Assembly (NCBI GenBank): GCA_934095865.1
Contig: CAKOKU010000001.1
Span: forward strand, 1 to 64,000
Origin: an uncultured Bacilli bacterium
GTDB taxonomy: Bacteria; Bacillota_I; Bacilli_A; RF39; UBA660
DNA: 64,000 nt
Direction: 5' to 3'
Each line of letters opens with the position of its first letter. Within the stretch, counting starts at the first letter, position 1. Below, one piece after another: positions 25,840 to 34,250 of this stretch. The translations under genes were made by a program, and so were the position numbers. The notes below the pieces were generated by a model. The model had not been told where the DNA came from. It saw nothing but the letters and a program-made list of their open reading frames with translations, and searched no databases.

Positions 25840-27447
25840 ATGAAAAAGAATAAGAAATATATTTTGCTAGTAATATTTTGGTTGGTTTTAGCAAATTTGG
25901 AATTTTTAGTTTTTAAAAATCTTATTTATGGTCATGATATTCATTTTCATATTGCCAGAATAAATGGTATTGTTGATAGTTTAAGAGCGGGAATTTTTCC
26001 GGCCCTAATATATCCGAACTATCTTAATGGTTATGGGTATGCTAACGGTATTTTTTATGCTGATATTTTTCTTTACATTCCAGCTATCCTTAGTTTGTTG
26101 GGACTTAGTGTCGTTAATAGTTATAAAGTATTCATGATTATAGTGAATATTGGTATATTTTTTAGCATGAAATTTGCTATAAAGAAAGTAACAAAGAATG
26201 ATTATGTTAGTCTTATTATTGCTCTTATTTATTTAATGAGTTCTTATAAGATAAGTGATATGTTTTTGCGAGCTGCTGTTGGTGAGGTTATAGCGTTTGT
26301 CTTCTTTCCATTATTTATGCTAGGTCTTTATAGTATTTTTTATGGTGATAAAAAAGATTGGTATTGGTTTACAATTGGTATAGTTGGTATCTGCTTTTGT
26401 CATAATTTGAGTCTTGTCATGGCTTTTATACTAGTATGTTTTTGCTTTCTATTAAATATCAAAAAGATGTTTACGGATAAAGAGCGCTTGTTAACTTTAT
26501 TAAAAGGTGGGATTTTGGGCGTACTTCTTTCTTCTTGTTTTTTAGGTACTTTACTTGAAGCCATGAAAAGTGATAGCTTTAGGTATAGTAATTTAGTAGG
26601 CAGTGATATGGTGGTCATGCGTGCTGCTAATCCTTTATATAGCATTGTGGCCATTCCTTCTGGTACGCATCCATGGCAGCCATTAGGCATTGGTTTAATT
26701 TTCGTCTTTTTACTTGCTTTTTTACGAAAAATGATTAACAAAGTTCAAAATAAAAATGATAATAAATTTAGTATTGACTGTTTGCTATTGGGGATTGTTT
26801 TTCTTGTTATGGCAACGACTATATTCCCTTGGAACATATTTAAAAATGTATTAGGAATAATTCAATTTCCATGGCGATTTTATATGTTGGTTACGATCTT
26901 GTTATTGTTTGGCTTTGCTATTTTGCTAACTAATTATAAAAAATTAAACAAGAAAATATTTACTTTTATTGTTTGCGGTTTCATGTTTGGCACGTGGGCA
27001 GTTGGCTTTTTGTATCATTACCGCTTTGAGCATTTAGATGAATATAAGCCTTATTATATTAGTAATGGTGAGTATGTTCCGGTTGGCGTTGATACGGATT
27101 TTATTAATGCTCGTGGTGAGGTAATTACTTCGAATAATGAAGAATTACATACAGTTTTTGTAAGAAATGGTATTAATCTAGATATAAATTATAGTAATAA
27201 TGAAGGGAATAATACCTATATTGAATTACCGCTTGTTTATTATAAAGGTTATGTTGCTAAAGAAAATAATACTAAGTTAACAGTTGCAAAAGGAGATAAT
27301 GGTCTTGTTAGAGTTTATCTTCCTAATAAAGAAGGCAGTATAAAAGAGTATTATGGTTTTACAAATATTCGAATTATTTCTTATAGTATATCAATTTTAA
27401 GTTTGGTAATTTTTATTTATCTAATAAAAAAAGAAAAGCAAAAGTAA
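25840..27447 (+). CDS. Multi-pass membrane protein, GT-C/PTPS-related-like
   Basis: This is a 535-residue protein with about ten to twelve membrane helices and a C-terminal soluble domain of roughly 130 residues before a last helix. After the first helix comes GHDIHFHIARI, an acidic/histidine loop in the place where GT-C type glycosyltransferases hold their catalytic Asp. The pattern also fits the integral membrane proteins annotated as 6-pyruvoyl-tetrahydropterin synthase-related, which are probably polyprenyl-dependent sugar transferases. It begins 2 nt after the GDPD fusion. Cell-envelope polymer assembly is therefore a reasonable but unproven role. Confidence 0.6.
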   Translation: MKKNKKYILLVIFWLVLANLEFLVFKNLIYGHDIHFHIARINGIVDSLRAGIFPALIYPNYLNGYGYANGIFYADIFLYIPAILSLLGLSVVNSYKVFMIIVNIGIFFSMKFAIKKVTKNDYVSLIIALIYLMSSYKISDMFLRAAVGEVIAFVFFPLFMLGLYSIFYGDKKDWYWFTIGIVGICFCHNLSLVMAFILVCFCFLLNIKKMFTDKERLLTLLKGGILGVLLSSCFLGTLLEAMKSDSFRYSNLVGSDMVVMRAANPLYSIVAIPSGTHPWQPLGIGLIFVFLLAFLRKMINKVQNKNDNKFSIDCLLLGIVFLVMATTIFPWNIFKNVLGIIQFPWRFYMLVTILLLFGFAILLTNYKKLNKKIFTFIVCGFMFGTWAVGFLYHYRFEHLDEYKPYYISNGEYVPVGVDTDFINARGEVITSNNEELHTVFVRNGINLDINYSNNEGNNTYIELPLVYYKGYVAKENNTKLTVAKGDNGLVRVYLPNKEGSIKEYYGFTNIRIISYSISILSLVIFIYLIKKEKQK

Positions 27448-27520
27448 TTAATTATTTTGGTAAAATCTACTTGTTATAATTTATGAAATTAAAATAAAAA
27501 TATTGGAGGTGGTAACGAAA

Positions 27521-29407
27521 ATGAAATATGTAATAAAAAATGGCGCTGTTAGCATTGATGGAAAAAGTGTGTTAGAGTGCATTAATTTAGAAATAAATGA
27601 TCATGATAAGATAGCTATTGTTGGGAAGAATGGGGCTGGTAAAACTACGTTATTAAATGCCATTGTTGATAATAATTTATTGGAAGAAGGTATTGGTGAT
27701 GATAAGTTTCAGATAATAAAACAGGGAAATCCGAGTATTGGTTATCTAAAACAAATAGAACTAAATGATAATAATACATTGATTGAAGAAGTTAGAAAAC
27801 CGTTTGCAAATCTAATAAAAATGGAAGAAAAATTAAATAATTTGTTATTAAAAATGCAATCTGGTAGTGATTCAAAAGCTACTATGGGGTATTCAGTTTT
27901 AGAAGAACAATTTAAATTAAATGATGGCTATAATTATAAGAAAGAATATGAAGTTTTATTAAAAAAATTTGGCTTTACTGAGGAAGATAAAAATAAATTA
28001 TTAAAAGATTTTTCTGGTGGTCAAAAAACTAAGATAGCTTTTGTTAAAATGCTTTTAGATAAACCTGATATACTTCTTTTAGATGAACCGACAAATCATT
28101 TAGATGTAGATACTGTTGAGTGGCTTGAAGAATATTTAAGAAATTACAAGAAGGCCATTATTTTAGTATCACATGATAGAATGTTTATTAATAATATTGT
28201 TGATATTGTTTATGATATTAGTTACGGTGCTACGACGAAATATACGGGTAATTATGATTATTATGAAAAGCAAAAGCAATTAAATTATGAAAAAGCCTTA
28301 AAGGATTATGAGTACCAACAAAAAGAAATCAAGAAACTTACTAGTATATATGAGAGATTTAGAAGTAAACCATCGAAAGCTAGTATGGCGATGTCTAGAT
28401 TACATATGTTAGAAAAAATGGATATTTTAGAACGACCAAATAAAATAGAAGCAATGACTTTTAGAACTAATATGGATAATATTCCTAATTGTGGTAGAGA
28501 TGTCTTAATAACTAATGATTTACAAGTTGGCTATGAACAATCTCTTTATACTTTAAATCTGTTTGTGCGTAGAAAAGATAAATTGGGTATTATAGGACCA
28601 AATGGATTAGGCAAATCAACGATTTTAAAAACAATTGCTGGTAAAACTCCGCAACTTGGTGGTACTTTTACTTGGAATAATGGAGTTAAAATAGGCTATT
28701 TTGATCAAAATTTAGCGATGTTAGATGAAAATAACAGTATTTTGGAAGAATTTATGGCTACTTATCCAACAATTTTGGAATATGAAGCTCGTACGTTTTT
28801 GGGATCATTTTTATTTAAAGGTGATGATGTATATAAGAAGTTGAATGTTTTATCTGGTGGCGAAAGAGTAAGACTCCAGTTATGTAAAATCTTTTATAGT
28901 AAGCCTAATGTTTTATTATTGGATGAACCGACAAATCATTTAGACATCGTTGGCCGTGAATATTTAGAGGAAATTTTAAGTGTTTATGGTGGTACAATTA
29001 TATTTGTATCTCATGATAGATATTTTATCAAAAAAGTTGCTAATTCTTTATTAGTATTAAATAAAGAAAGTGCTACTTATTATGCTGGTGGTTATACTGA
29101 TTACTTGAATAATATTAAAACAACTGTTAGCAGTGTTGATGTTAATTCAAAGGAAAATAAAAATTTAACAGGTAATAAAGAGAAGAAAAATAATTATACT
29201 TTAAGTAAAGAACTAAAAGCTTTAGAGCGAAATATAAGTAAATTAGAATTGAATATTAAAAAATTGGAAGAAAGTCTATATTTGGAAGAAATTTATAATA
29301 ATCGCGAAAAACTGGTTGCTGTAAATAATGAGATTAGTGCAAAGAAGGAAGAATTGGAAAGTCTTAATAATAAGTGGTTAGAATTGTCTGTTGAACTTGA
29401 GAATTAA
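27521..29407 (+). CDS. ABC-F family ATPase
   Basis: This is a 628-residue protein with two ABC domains and no membrane segment. GGAGGTGG lies 8 nt before the ATG at 27521. Domain 1 shows GKNGAGKTTL, FSGGQKTK and LLLDEPTNHLD. Domain 2 shows GPNGLGKSTIL, LSGGERVRL and LLLDEPTNHLD. Between them is the basic interdomain linker (SKPSKASMAMSRLHML) that in ABC-F proteins enters the ribosomal E/P site. The last 80 residues form a Lys/Glu coiled coil, as in Uup/YdiF-type members. A translation-factor role is likely. Antibiotic protection cannot be excluded but is not indicated by context. Confidence 0.92.
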   Translation: MKYVIKNGAVSIDGKSVLECINLEINDHDKIAIVGKNGAGKTTLLNAIVDNNLLEEGIGDDKFQIIKQGNPSIGYLKQIELNDNNTLIEEVRKPFANLIKMEEKLNNLLLKMQSGSDSKATMGYSVLEEQFKLNDGYNYKKEYEVLLKKFGFTEEDKNKLLKDFSGGQKTKIAFVKMLLDKPDILLLDEPTNHLDVDTVEWLEEYLRNYKKAIILVSHDRMFINNIVDIVYDISYGATTKYTGNYDYYEKQKQLNYEKALKDYEYQQKEIKKLTSIYERFRSKPSKASMAMSRLHMLEKMDILERPNKIEAMTFRTNMDNIPNCGRDVLITNDLQVGYEQSLYTLNLFVRRKDKLGIIGPNGLGKSTILKTIAGKTPQLGGTFTWNNGVKIGYFDQNLAMLDENNSILEEFMATYPTILEYEARTFLGSFLFKGDDVYKKLNVLSGGERVRLQLCKIFYSKPNVLLLDEPTNHLDIVGREYLEEILSVYGGTIIFVSHDRYFIKKVANSLLVLNKESATYYAGGYTDYLNNIKTTVSSVDVNSKENKNLTGNKEKKNNYTLSKELKALERNISKLELNIKKLEESLYLEEIYNNREKLVAVNNEISAKKEELESLNNKWLELSVELEN

Positions 29408-29700
29408 TGCCTAAAATATGCAAAGTAAGGGCTTTTGTGTATAGTAAGAAAGAATTTAATAAATCTCTTCAATGTATTAAGGATATAAATGAGAAAACTT
29501 TAATTTTAGCTATTGAAAATATGAATTTGGTTTCACTAAATTTTAATATTCATGATTATGATCCTTCAGATTTTAAAAAAGTTAATGAAACTGTTTATAG
29601 AAAAGAAGAAGAATTGTATAAAATTAATGGTTACTTTTCTGCTTTGTCTTTAATAGGTGTTATGTTAGTCGATTTAGGTTTAGTAATAGAATCAGATTAA
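29407..29700 (+). CDS. Small protein of unknown function
   Basis: This is a 97-residue protein whose ATG overlaps the ABC-F stop codon (TAATG), so it is translationally coupled. I do not recognise it. It begins with strand-like KICKVRAFVYS and has a mixed alpha/beta pattern. It ends with a mildly hydrophobic helix (FSALSLIGVMLVDLGLVI) that could be amphipathic or a weak membrane segment. Coupling suggests a link to the ABC-F protein, yet no specific function can be assigned. The 117 bases behind it hold only AT-rich sequence and the promoter region of the next gene. Confidence 0.6.
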   Translation: MPKICKVRAFVYSKKEFNKSLQCIKDINEKTLILAIENMNLVSLNFNIHDYDPSDFKKVNETVYRKEEELYKINGYFSALSLIGVMLVDLGLVIESD

Positions 29701-29817
29701 TGTAGTTGTTAAAAAATATGTAAAATAGAAATCATATATATGTAAATTATTCTTAAAAAACAAATAGAAAATTAAAAATGTGGTAAAATATTCTTAGAAT
29801 AAAAGGAGATTAAAAGA

Positions 29818-30597
29818 ATGACAAAATATGATTTTAAAGATAAAGTTGTGTTGATTACTGGGGCCGGTAGTGGCATTGGAGAAGAATGTGCTAAGAGATT
29901 TAGCGAAAGTGGTGCGATTGTTGTCTTATGTGACAATAAAGAAGACAGAATTCAGAAAGTAAAAGAAGAACTCGGCGGTAAATGCGTAGCTTGTAAAATT
30001 GATGTTACCAATTATGCTAATATAGAAAAACTAGTTAAATTTGTTGTAGATAAGTTAGGACATATAGATGTGGTAGTAAATTCGGCTGGAATTTGTAAGT
30101 TGATGCCAATTGATGAAATGTCAATTGAAACTGTTGATGCCTTGATAGATATAAATTTAAAAGGCACAGTTTATATGAGTAAAGCTTTAGCGCCTATTAT
30201 GAAAAATCAAAAATCAGGAAAAATTATTAATATGTCTAGTATAGCTGGTCGTATTTGTAATAGTGGTTCAAATGTTTATGCTACTACAAAGGCTGGTATT
30301 ATGGCCATAACTAGTAGTATGGCTCGTGAATTAGCTGAATATAATGTTAATGTTAATTCAGTTTTACCAGGTATTGTACGCACTAATATGTGGGAAGGTA
30401 TCTTAGATGACTTTACTAATAAAGATGATTCTATAAGAGAACAAACATTTAAACAATCTACTGATGCTATTCCTTTAAAAAGACCACAAACAGTTGATGA
30501 TATAGCTAATATGGTTTTATTCTTAGCTAGTGAAGATGCTAAAAATATTACAGCTCAAAATATTGCTGTTGATGGTGGATATACTTTTGATATGTAA
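29818..30597 (+). CDS. Short-chain dehydrogenase/reductase
   Basis: This is a 259-residue classical SDR. The nucleotide motif TGAGSGIG is at 14-21, NSAG near 89-92, an active-site Ser in NMSSIAG, and the catalytic YATTK has Y154 and K158. The C-terminus ends with VDGGYTFDM. These enzymes use NAD(P)H on alcohols or ketones. The closest functional groups by eye are FabG-like 3-oxoacyl-ACP reductases and sugar or polyol dehydrogenases. The aspartate-bearing DNKEDR after strand 2 hints at NAD rather than NADP. It is monocistronic with AAAAGGAG upstream and a terminator behind. Confidence 0.88.
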   Translation: MTKYDFKDKVVLITGAGSGIGEECAKRFSESGAIVVLCDNKEDRIQKVKEELGGKCVACKIDVTNYANIEKLVKFVVDKLGHIDVVVNSAGICKLMPIDEMSIETVDALIDINLKGTVYMSKALAPIMKNQKSGKIINMSSIAGRICNSGSNVYATTKAGIMAITSSMARELAEYNVNVNSVLPGIVRTNMWEGILDDFTNKDDSIREQTFKQSTDAIPLKRPQTVDDIANMVLFLASEDAKNITAQNIAVDGGYTFDM

Positions 30598-30621
30598 GGT
30601 ACTAGAAATAGTATCTTTTTT
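30598..30621 (+). terminator. Terminator after the SDR gene
   Basis: GGTACTA/TAGTATC (one wobble) with a GAAA loop is followed by six Ts. Confidence 0.8.
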
Positions 30622-30711
30622 AAATTTAAGTATTAATTAATTTATAAAAAATGTAATTAAAGATTAATTGATGTTATGCTTATTATCTCATTGAGTAGTT
30701 AAAAAATTTAA

Positions 30712-30740
30712 TTGACATTGCTAATAATATGTAATATCCT
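30712..30740 (+). promoter_or_regulatory. Promoter of the kinase-like cluster
   Basis: TTGACA (30712-30717), a 17-bp spacer and TATCCT (30735-30740) are visible. The same -10 hexamer TATCCT with 17-bp spacing recurs before the third kinase-like gene. Confidence 0.65.
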
Positions 30741-30765
30741 ATTATGAATTTATGGGGTGATAAGT

Positions 30766-31491
30766 GTGGCACTTATAAGAGTAAAAGGTATTGAAGAATT
30801 AAATTTAAGAGGTAAATCAATTAATGCTGGCGACCATGGTGAAATCTATGAATTTGATTCTACACATTATTTTAAAAGAATAAATGATGCTGATGGATTA
30901 TTAAATAATACTACAAATTATCAACGTAAAAACATATTAGAGTTTTTGATGAAATTTAAAGGTACAAAACATTTAGTTTTTCCTGAAGATATTTATGTTA
31001 CTAAAGAGCAATTGCTTGGCTATACTTCTGTGAAGAAGGATGCCAAACCGTTAGCGTCTTTAGATGATGATGCCAGATTAGCCGATGTTTTAAAATCTTT
31101 TAAAGTATTACTAAAAGAATTAAAAATTTTAGCAAATGGTGGTGTTTTTAATTATGATTTATCTCCCGACAATGTCTTATTTGATAAAGAAATGTGGGTT
31201 ATAGATTTTGATGAAAGTTCTTATAATAAAAAGCTTAGCTATGAAAGAATGGTTTTGCGTCTTTTCCAAACTGTTAGAGATTCAATAGTTGGTGATTGCT
31301 ATGCTTCGCCTTTATTAAGACAAAGAGATTTAGAAGAGTTATACCGTCAATTTGTGTCGTATGAGTCTTTAGATTATGATGCCTATTTTCGCTTATTAAT
31401 ATCAAATGCCGAGTATGCAAATTATTTTAAAAGAGTAAAAACGGTCGGCGATTTAAGAAGAAGCTTAGAAATAGCAAAGAAAAATTTATGA
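30766..31491 (+). CDS. Kinase-like protein A (catalytic residues retained)
   Basis: This is a 241-residue protein. The GTG at 30766 is chosen because GGGGTGA precedes it and the translation MALIRVKGIEEL then matches the start of its two downstream paralogues. Kinase-fold elements are: a small N-lobe with FKRIN (candidate ATP lysine), the catalytic loop YDLSPDNVLF with D131 and N136, and the metal motif IDFDES with D147. The C-lobe is short. The family resembles minimal protein or small-molecule kinases, and the substrate is unknown. Its TGA overlaps the ATG of gene B (ATGA). It looks intact, unlike its neighbours. Confidence 0.7.
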   Translation: MALIRVKGIEELNLRGKSINAGDHGEIYEFDSTHYFKRINDADGLLNNTTNYQRKNILEFLMKFKGTKHLVFPEDIYVTKEQLLGYTSVKKDAKPLASLDDDARLADVLKSFKVLLKELKILANGGVFNYDLSPDNVLFDKEMWVIDFDESSYNKKLSYERMVLRLFQTVRDSIVGDCYASPLLRQRDLEELYRQFVSYESLDYDAYFRLLISNAEYANYFKRVKTVGDLRRSLEIAKKNL

Positions 31492-32184
31492 GTAAAATAA
31501 GAGTTAAAAGTATAGAAGAAATACCATTAAAAAGTGATGAAATTAATCGTGGCAATGGTGGTGTTATATATTTAACTAGAGCTGGCGATTATTTTAAATT
31601 ATTAAATCCAGAATATAGATTTTGGCAAAACAGTAGTAATTACAATCGCCTTAGAATTCTAGAAAAACTGATGGGTCTTGGTCCTACTAATTATTTGGTA
31701 TTACCTAAAGATATTTATGTTACAGATGAAGCACTACTTGGTTATACCATGAATATTTGTAATGGAATACCATTGGGCTATTTTGCTGATAATATAAAAT
31801 ATGGTGATATTGTTAGAGCTTTTAATAATATTTTGAAAGAAATAAGATTTAGCTATTGAAAATATTGATATTTGCAGTGATAATGTGCTATTTGATGGTG
31901 TAAATCTTTATATGTTGGATTTTGATAATAGCATTAGTGATGTTAATCCAGAAATTGCATATAGATTGATGGCAAATGGTCTTTTAGGACTGGTATTAAG
32001 CAAAATTATAGATGATTTTGTGGTTCCTGATAAAGATTTAATTAATTTTAAAAATCAGCTTGATATGCTAAGAAGTGAGAATCATAGTTTTTATTTACTT
32101 TTATTAAAATATAAGTTAGAAAGATATTGTGGGATGGATATTAAAACTGTTGGTGATATTCGCCGAATATTACGTTTGCTTTAG
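31488..32184 (+). pseudogene. Kinase-like protein B, frameshifted
   Basis: The first frame (31488-31859) starts MSKIRVKSIEEI, has the lysine motif DYFKLLN, and ends at a TGA after KEIRFSY. The remainder continues in another frame: around 31847 it reads LAIENIDICSDNVLFD and then LYMLDFDNS, and it is open to the TAG at 32184. Compared with protein A, the region between KEL and DNVLF is about three codons shorter, so a small deletion near 31845-31857 broke the frame. Both kinase motifs (D/N loop, DFD) are preserved on the far side, which suggests a recent event. No slippery sequence is evident, so programmed frameshifting is less likely than decay. Confidence 0.75.
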
Positions 32185-32206
32185 CTTCTATAATAGGTGA
32201 TTTTAA

Positions 32207-32235
32207 TTGACTTTCTTAAGAATTAATTATATCCT
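32207..32235 (+). promoter_or_regulatory. Promoter of kinase-like gene C
   Basis: TTGACT (32207-32212) and TATCCT (32230-32235) are separated by 17 bp. This matches the geometry and -10 hexamer of the promoter at 30712. Confidence 0.65.
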
Positions 32236-32258
32236 AAGTAGTATGAAAAGGTGAAATT

Positions 32259-33005
32259 ATGGCAATTATAAAAGTTAAGAATATACAAGAGATTGGTTTT
32301 AGTAATGATATAGTACGTACAAGCAGAACTGGCGTTAATTATACTATGCCTGGACAGGATAATGTTGTTTTCAAAAGATTAAATAATGATACTGGTTTTT
32401 TAGATTCACAAGAAAGTGAGGACCGTTTTAATACTTTAGTTGAATTGATGAATAATGGTAAGGTTTATACCGGTTGTGAAATTCCTCAAGATATATATAT
32501 TTCTGGGGATGGGGTATATTTATATGGATATTCATTATTAGATAGTGGTAAATCATCTTTAAAAAGTAGACAAAACTATGATGGAAGTTATATTAAATTT
32601 TTAATTGATTATAAAAAATTTTTAGCTGAACTTCGTGAAATGGCAAATCATGGAGTTAGTCATTATGGCATTGATTCTTCGACTTTATTATATAGTCGTA
32701 ACGATGGCTTTACTTTAAGTAGTGTAGATGAGTGCAGACATTCTGGTTATATTGCTCTATATCAGGAAATGGGTGCAAAATCTTTTGAAGTTATTAAAGG
32801 ATATATTACAAGGGGTTACGAAGAATCGCCAATTTTAAGAGATGGTGGCTTACAAGCGTTAGAAGAAGCATTTAAAAATCGTAGTCGTGCTTGTTATATG
32901 AGATATTTATATAAATTACAATTTGAGACTTCGATGGAATTAGGTAGTCCAGCTACAAGTATTGAAGATGTAAGAAATGGTCTAAAACATAGTTTAAAAA
33001 GATAA
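32259..33005 (+). CDS. Kinase-like protein C (probable pseudokinase)
   Basis: This is a 248-residue paralogue of proteins A and B with the same start (MAIIKVKNIQEI), candidate ATP lysine in VVFKRLN and the same C-terminal tail (IEDVRNGLKHSL against VGDLRRSLEIAK). The catalytic loop has decayed: A's YDLSPDN aligns with YGIDSST, so the catalytic Asp is G137 and the metal-binding Asn is T142. DFD is replaced by VDE. Phosphotransfer is therefore unlikely, although the frame is intact. It may retain binding or regulatory function. It has its own promoter and a terminator, so it can be expressed separately from A and B. Confidence 0.7.
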   Translation: MAIIKVKNIQEIGFSNDIVRTSRTGVNYTMPGQDNVVFKRLNNDTGFLDSQESEDRFNTLVELMNNGKVYTGCEIPQDIYISGDGVYLYGYSLLDSGKSSLKSRQNYDGSYIKFLIDYKKFLAELREMANHGVSHYGIDSSTLLYSRNDGFTLSSVDECRHSGYIALYQEMGAKSFEVIKGYITRGYEESPILRDGGLQALEEAFKNRSRACYMRYLYKLQFETSMELGSPATSIEDVRNGLKHSLKR

Positions 33006-33013
33006 TCATAAAT

Positions 33014-33046
33014 GTACCATCTAAATATCTAGGTGGTGCTTTTTTA
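33014..33046 (+). terminator. Terminator after kinase-like gene C
   Basis: A 9-bp stem GTACCATCT/AGGTGGTGC (with wobbles) is followed by six Ts. Confidence 0.75.
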
Positions 33047-33111
33047 ATGTCTTTGATAATATAAATATGGTATACTATTCTAGTAAGAAATTATGAAATG
33101 GAAAATTGACA

Positions 33112-34210
33112 ATGGATATAAGAGAAATTAAGTTAAAATATAATGATTTAGTTAATAAAGTTAGTGAAATTGGGAGGTCTCTTTGACGTAGAGGCTAAAA
33201 AAAATAGAATAAAGGAACTAGAAACTGCTTTAAACGATAGCTCTATTTGGAGTGATTTAGAACGTGCAAATAAGATTAATGCTGAATTGACTAATTTAAA
33301 AAAAGAAATAAGTGGCATAAGTAAAATTAATCTTAGTATAGAAACAATTGCCTTAATGTTAGATGAAGCAACAAGTGATGCTGAACTTATGAATGAAGTG
33401 GCATTAGAGATTGAAAATGTTTCTAAAGAAGTTGAGGAACTTTATATAGCAACTCTTTTAAATGGACCTTATGATAATTTAAATTGCTTTTTAGAAATTC
33501 ATCCTGGAGCTGGTGGTACCGAGGCTTGTGATTGGGCAAGTATGCTTCTTAGAATGTATGAACGTTTTTGTGAAAAAAATAATTATAAATATGAAGTAAT
33601 AGATTTTCTTAAAGGGGAAGAAGCCGGTGTTAAGTCTGTAACTTTAAGAATTAGCGGGTTTAATGCTTATGGTTATTTTAAAGGCGAAAAGGGTATTCAT
33701 CGTTTGGTAAGAATATCTCCATTTGATTCAAATAAGAGAAGACACACGTCTTTTGCTTCTGTTAGTGTAGTTCCTGAATTTGAAAAGATAAGTGATATTG
33801 AAATAAAAGATGAAGACTTAAAAATAGACGTTTTTCATTCTAGTGGGGCTGGCGGTCAATCTGTTAATACTTCTGATAGTGCCGTAAGAATTACCCATTT
33901 ACCAACTAATATAGTTGTTAGTTGTCAGGTAGAACGTAGTCAATTAAGAAATAAAGAACGTGCAATGGAAATGTTAAAATCAAAGTTATATCAATTAGAA
34001 GTTGAAAAAAAAGAAGCTGAATTAAATAAAGAAAAAGGCTTAAATTCTAGTATTAATTTCGGTAGTCAAATAAGAAATTATGTTTTAGAACCATATACTT
34101 TAGTGAAGGATGTAAGAAGTGGTTATGAAACTAGTCAAGCATTTAAAGTATTAGATGGAGATATTTTAGATATAATGCAATCAGTTTTAAAAAAGAATAT
34201 AAATAAGTAA
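33112..34210 (+). CDS. prfB: Peptide chain release factor 2, with programmed +1 frameshift
   Basis: This is RF2, 365 residues after the frameshift, which is the usual length. The first 24 codons run from the ATG at 33112 to CTT at 33181-33183, where an in-frame TGA (33184-33186) stops the zero frame. Skipping T33184 continues at GAC 33185 and gives DVEAKKNRIKELE. The tripeptide region and the GGQ loop are seen in SSGAGGQSVNTSDSAVRI. RF2 releases peptides at UGA and UAA. Its presence, with the autoregulatory TGA, shows that TGA is a true stop in this organism. The gene has no partner in an operon here (secA is not adjacent). Confidence 0.96.
33172..33187 (+). promoter_or_regulatory. RF2 autoregulatory frameshift site
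   Basis: GGGAGG (33172-33177) acts as an internal Shine-Dalgarno element, three bases before CTT-TGA-C. This is the same spacing as the classical prfB site. Low RF2 lets the ribosome slip +1 on CTT TGA and complete the protein. Confidence 0.93.
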
Positions 34211-34250
34211 AAAATTATAAAAGTGGATATAGAGGTCGAGAAATAAAAAC

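Noticed and set aside
33164..33186. prfB starting at an in-frame GTG after the TGA
   Set aside because: The upstream ATG at 33112 with a perfect frameshift site and the standard RF2 N-terminus make the two-frame gene much better supported.
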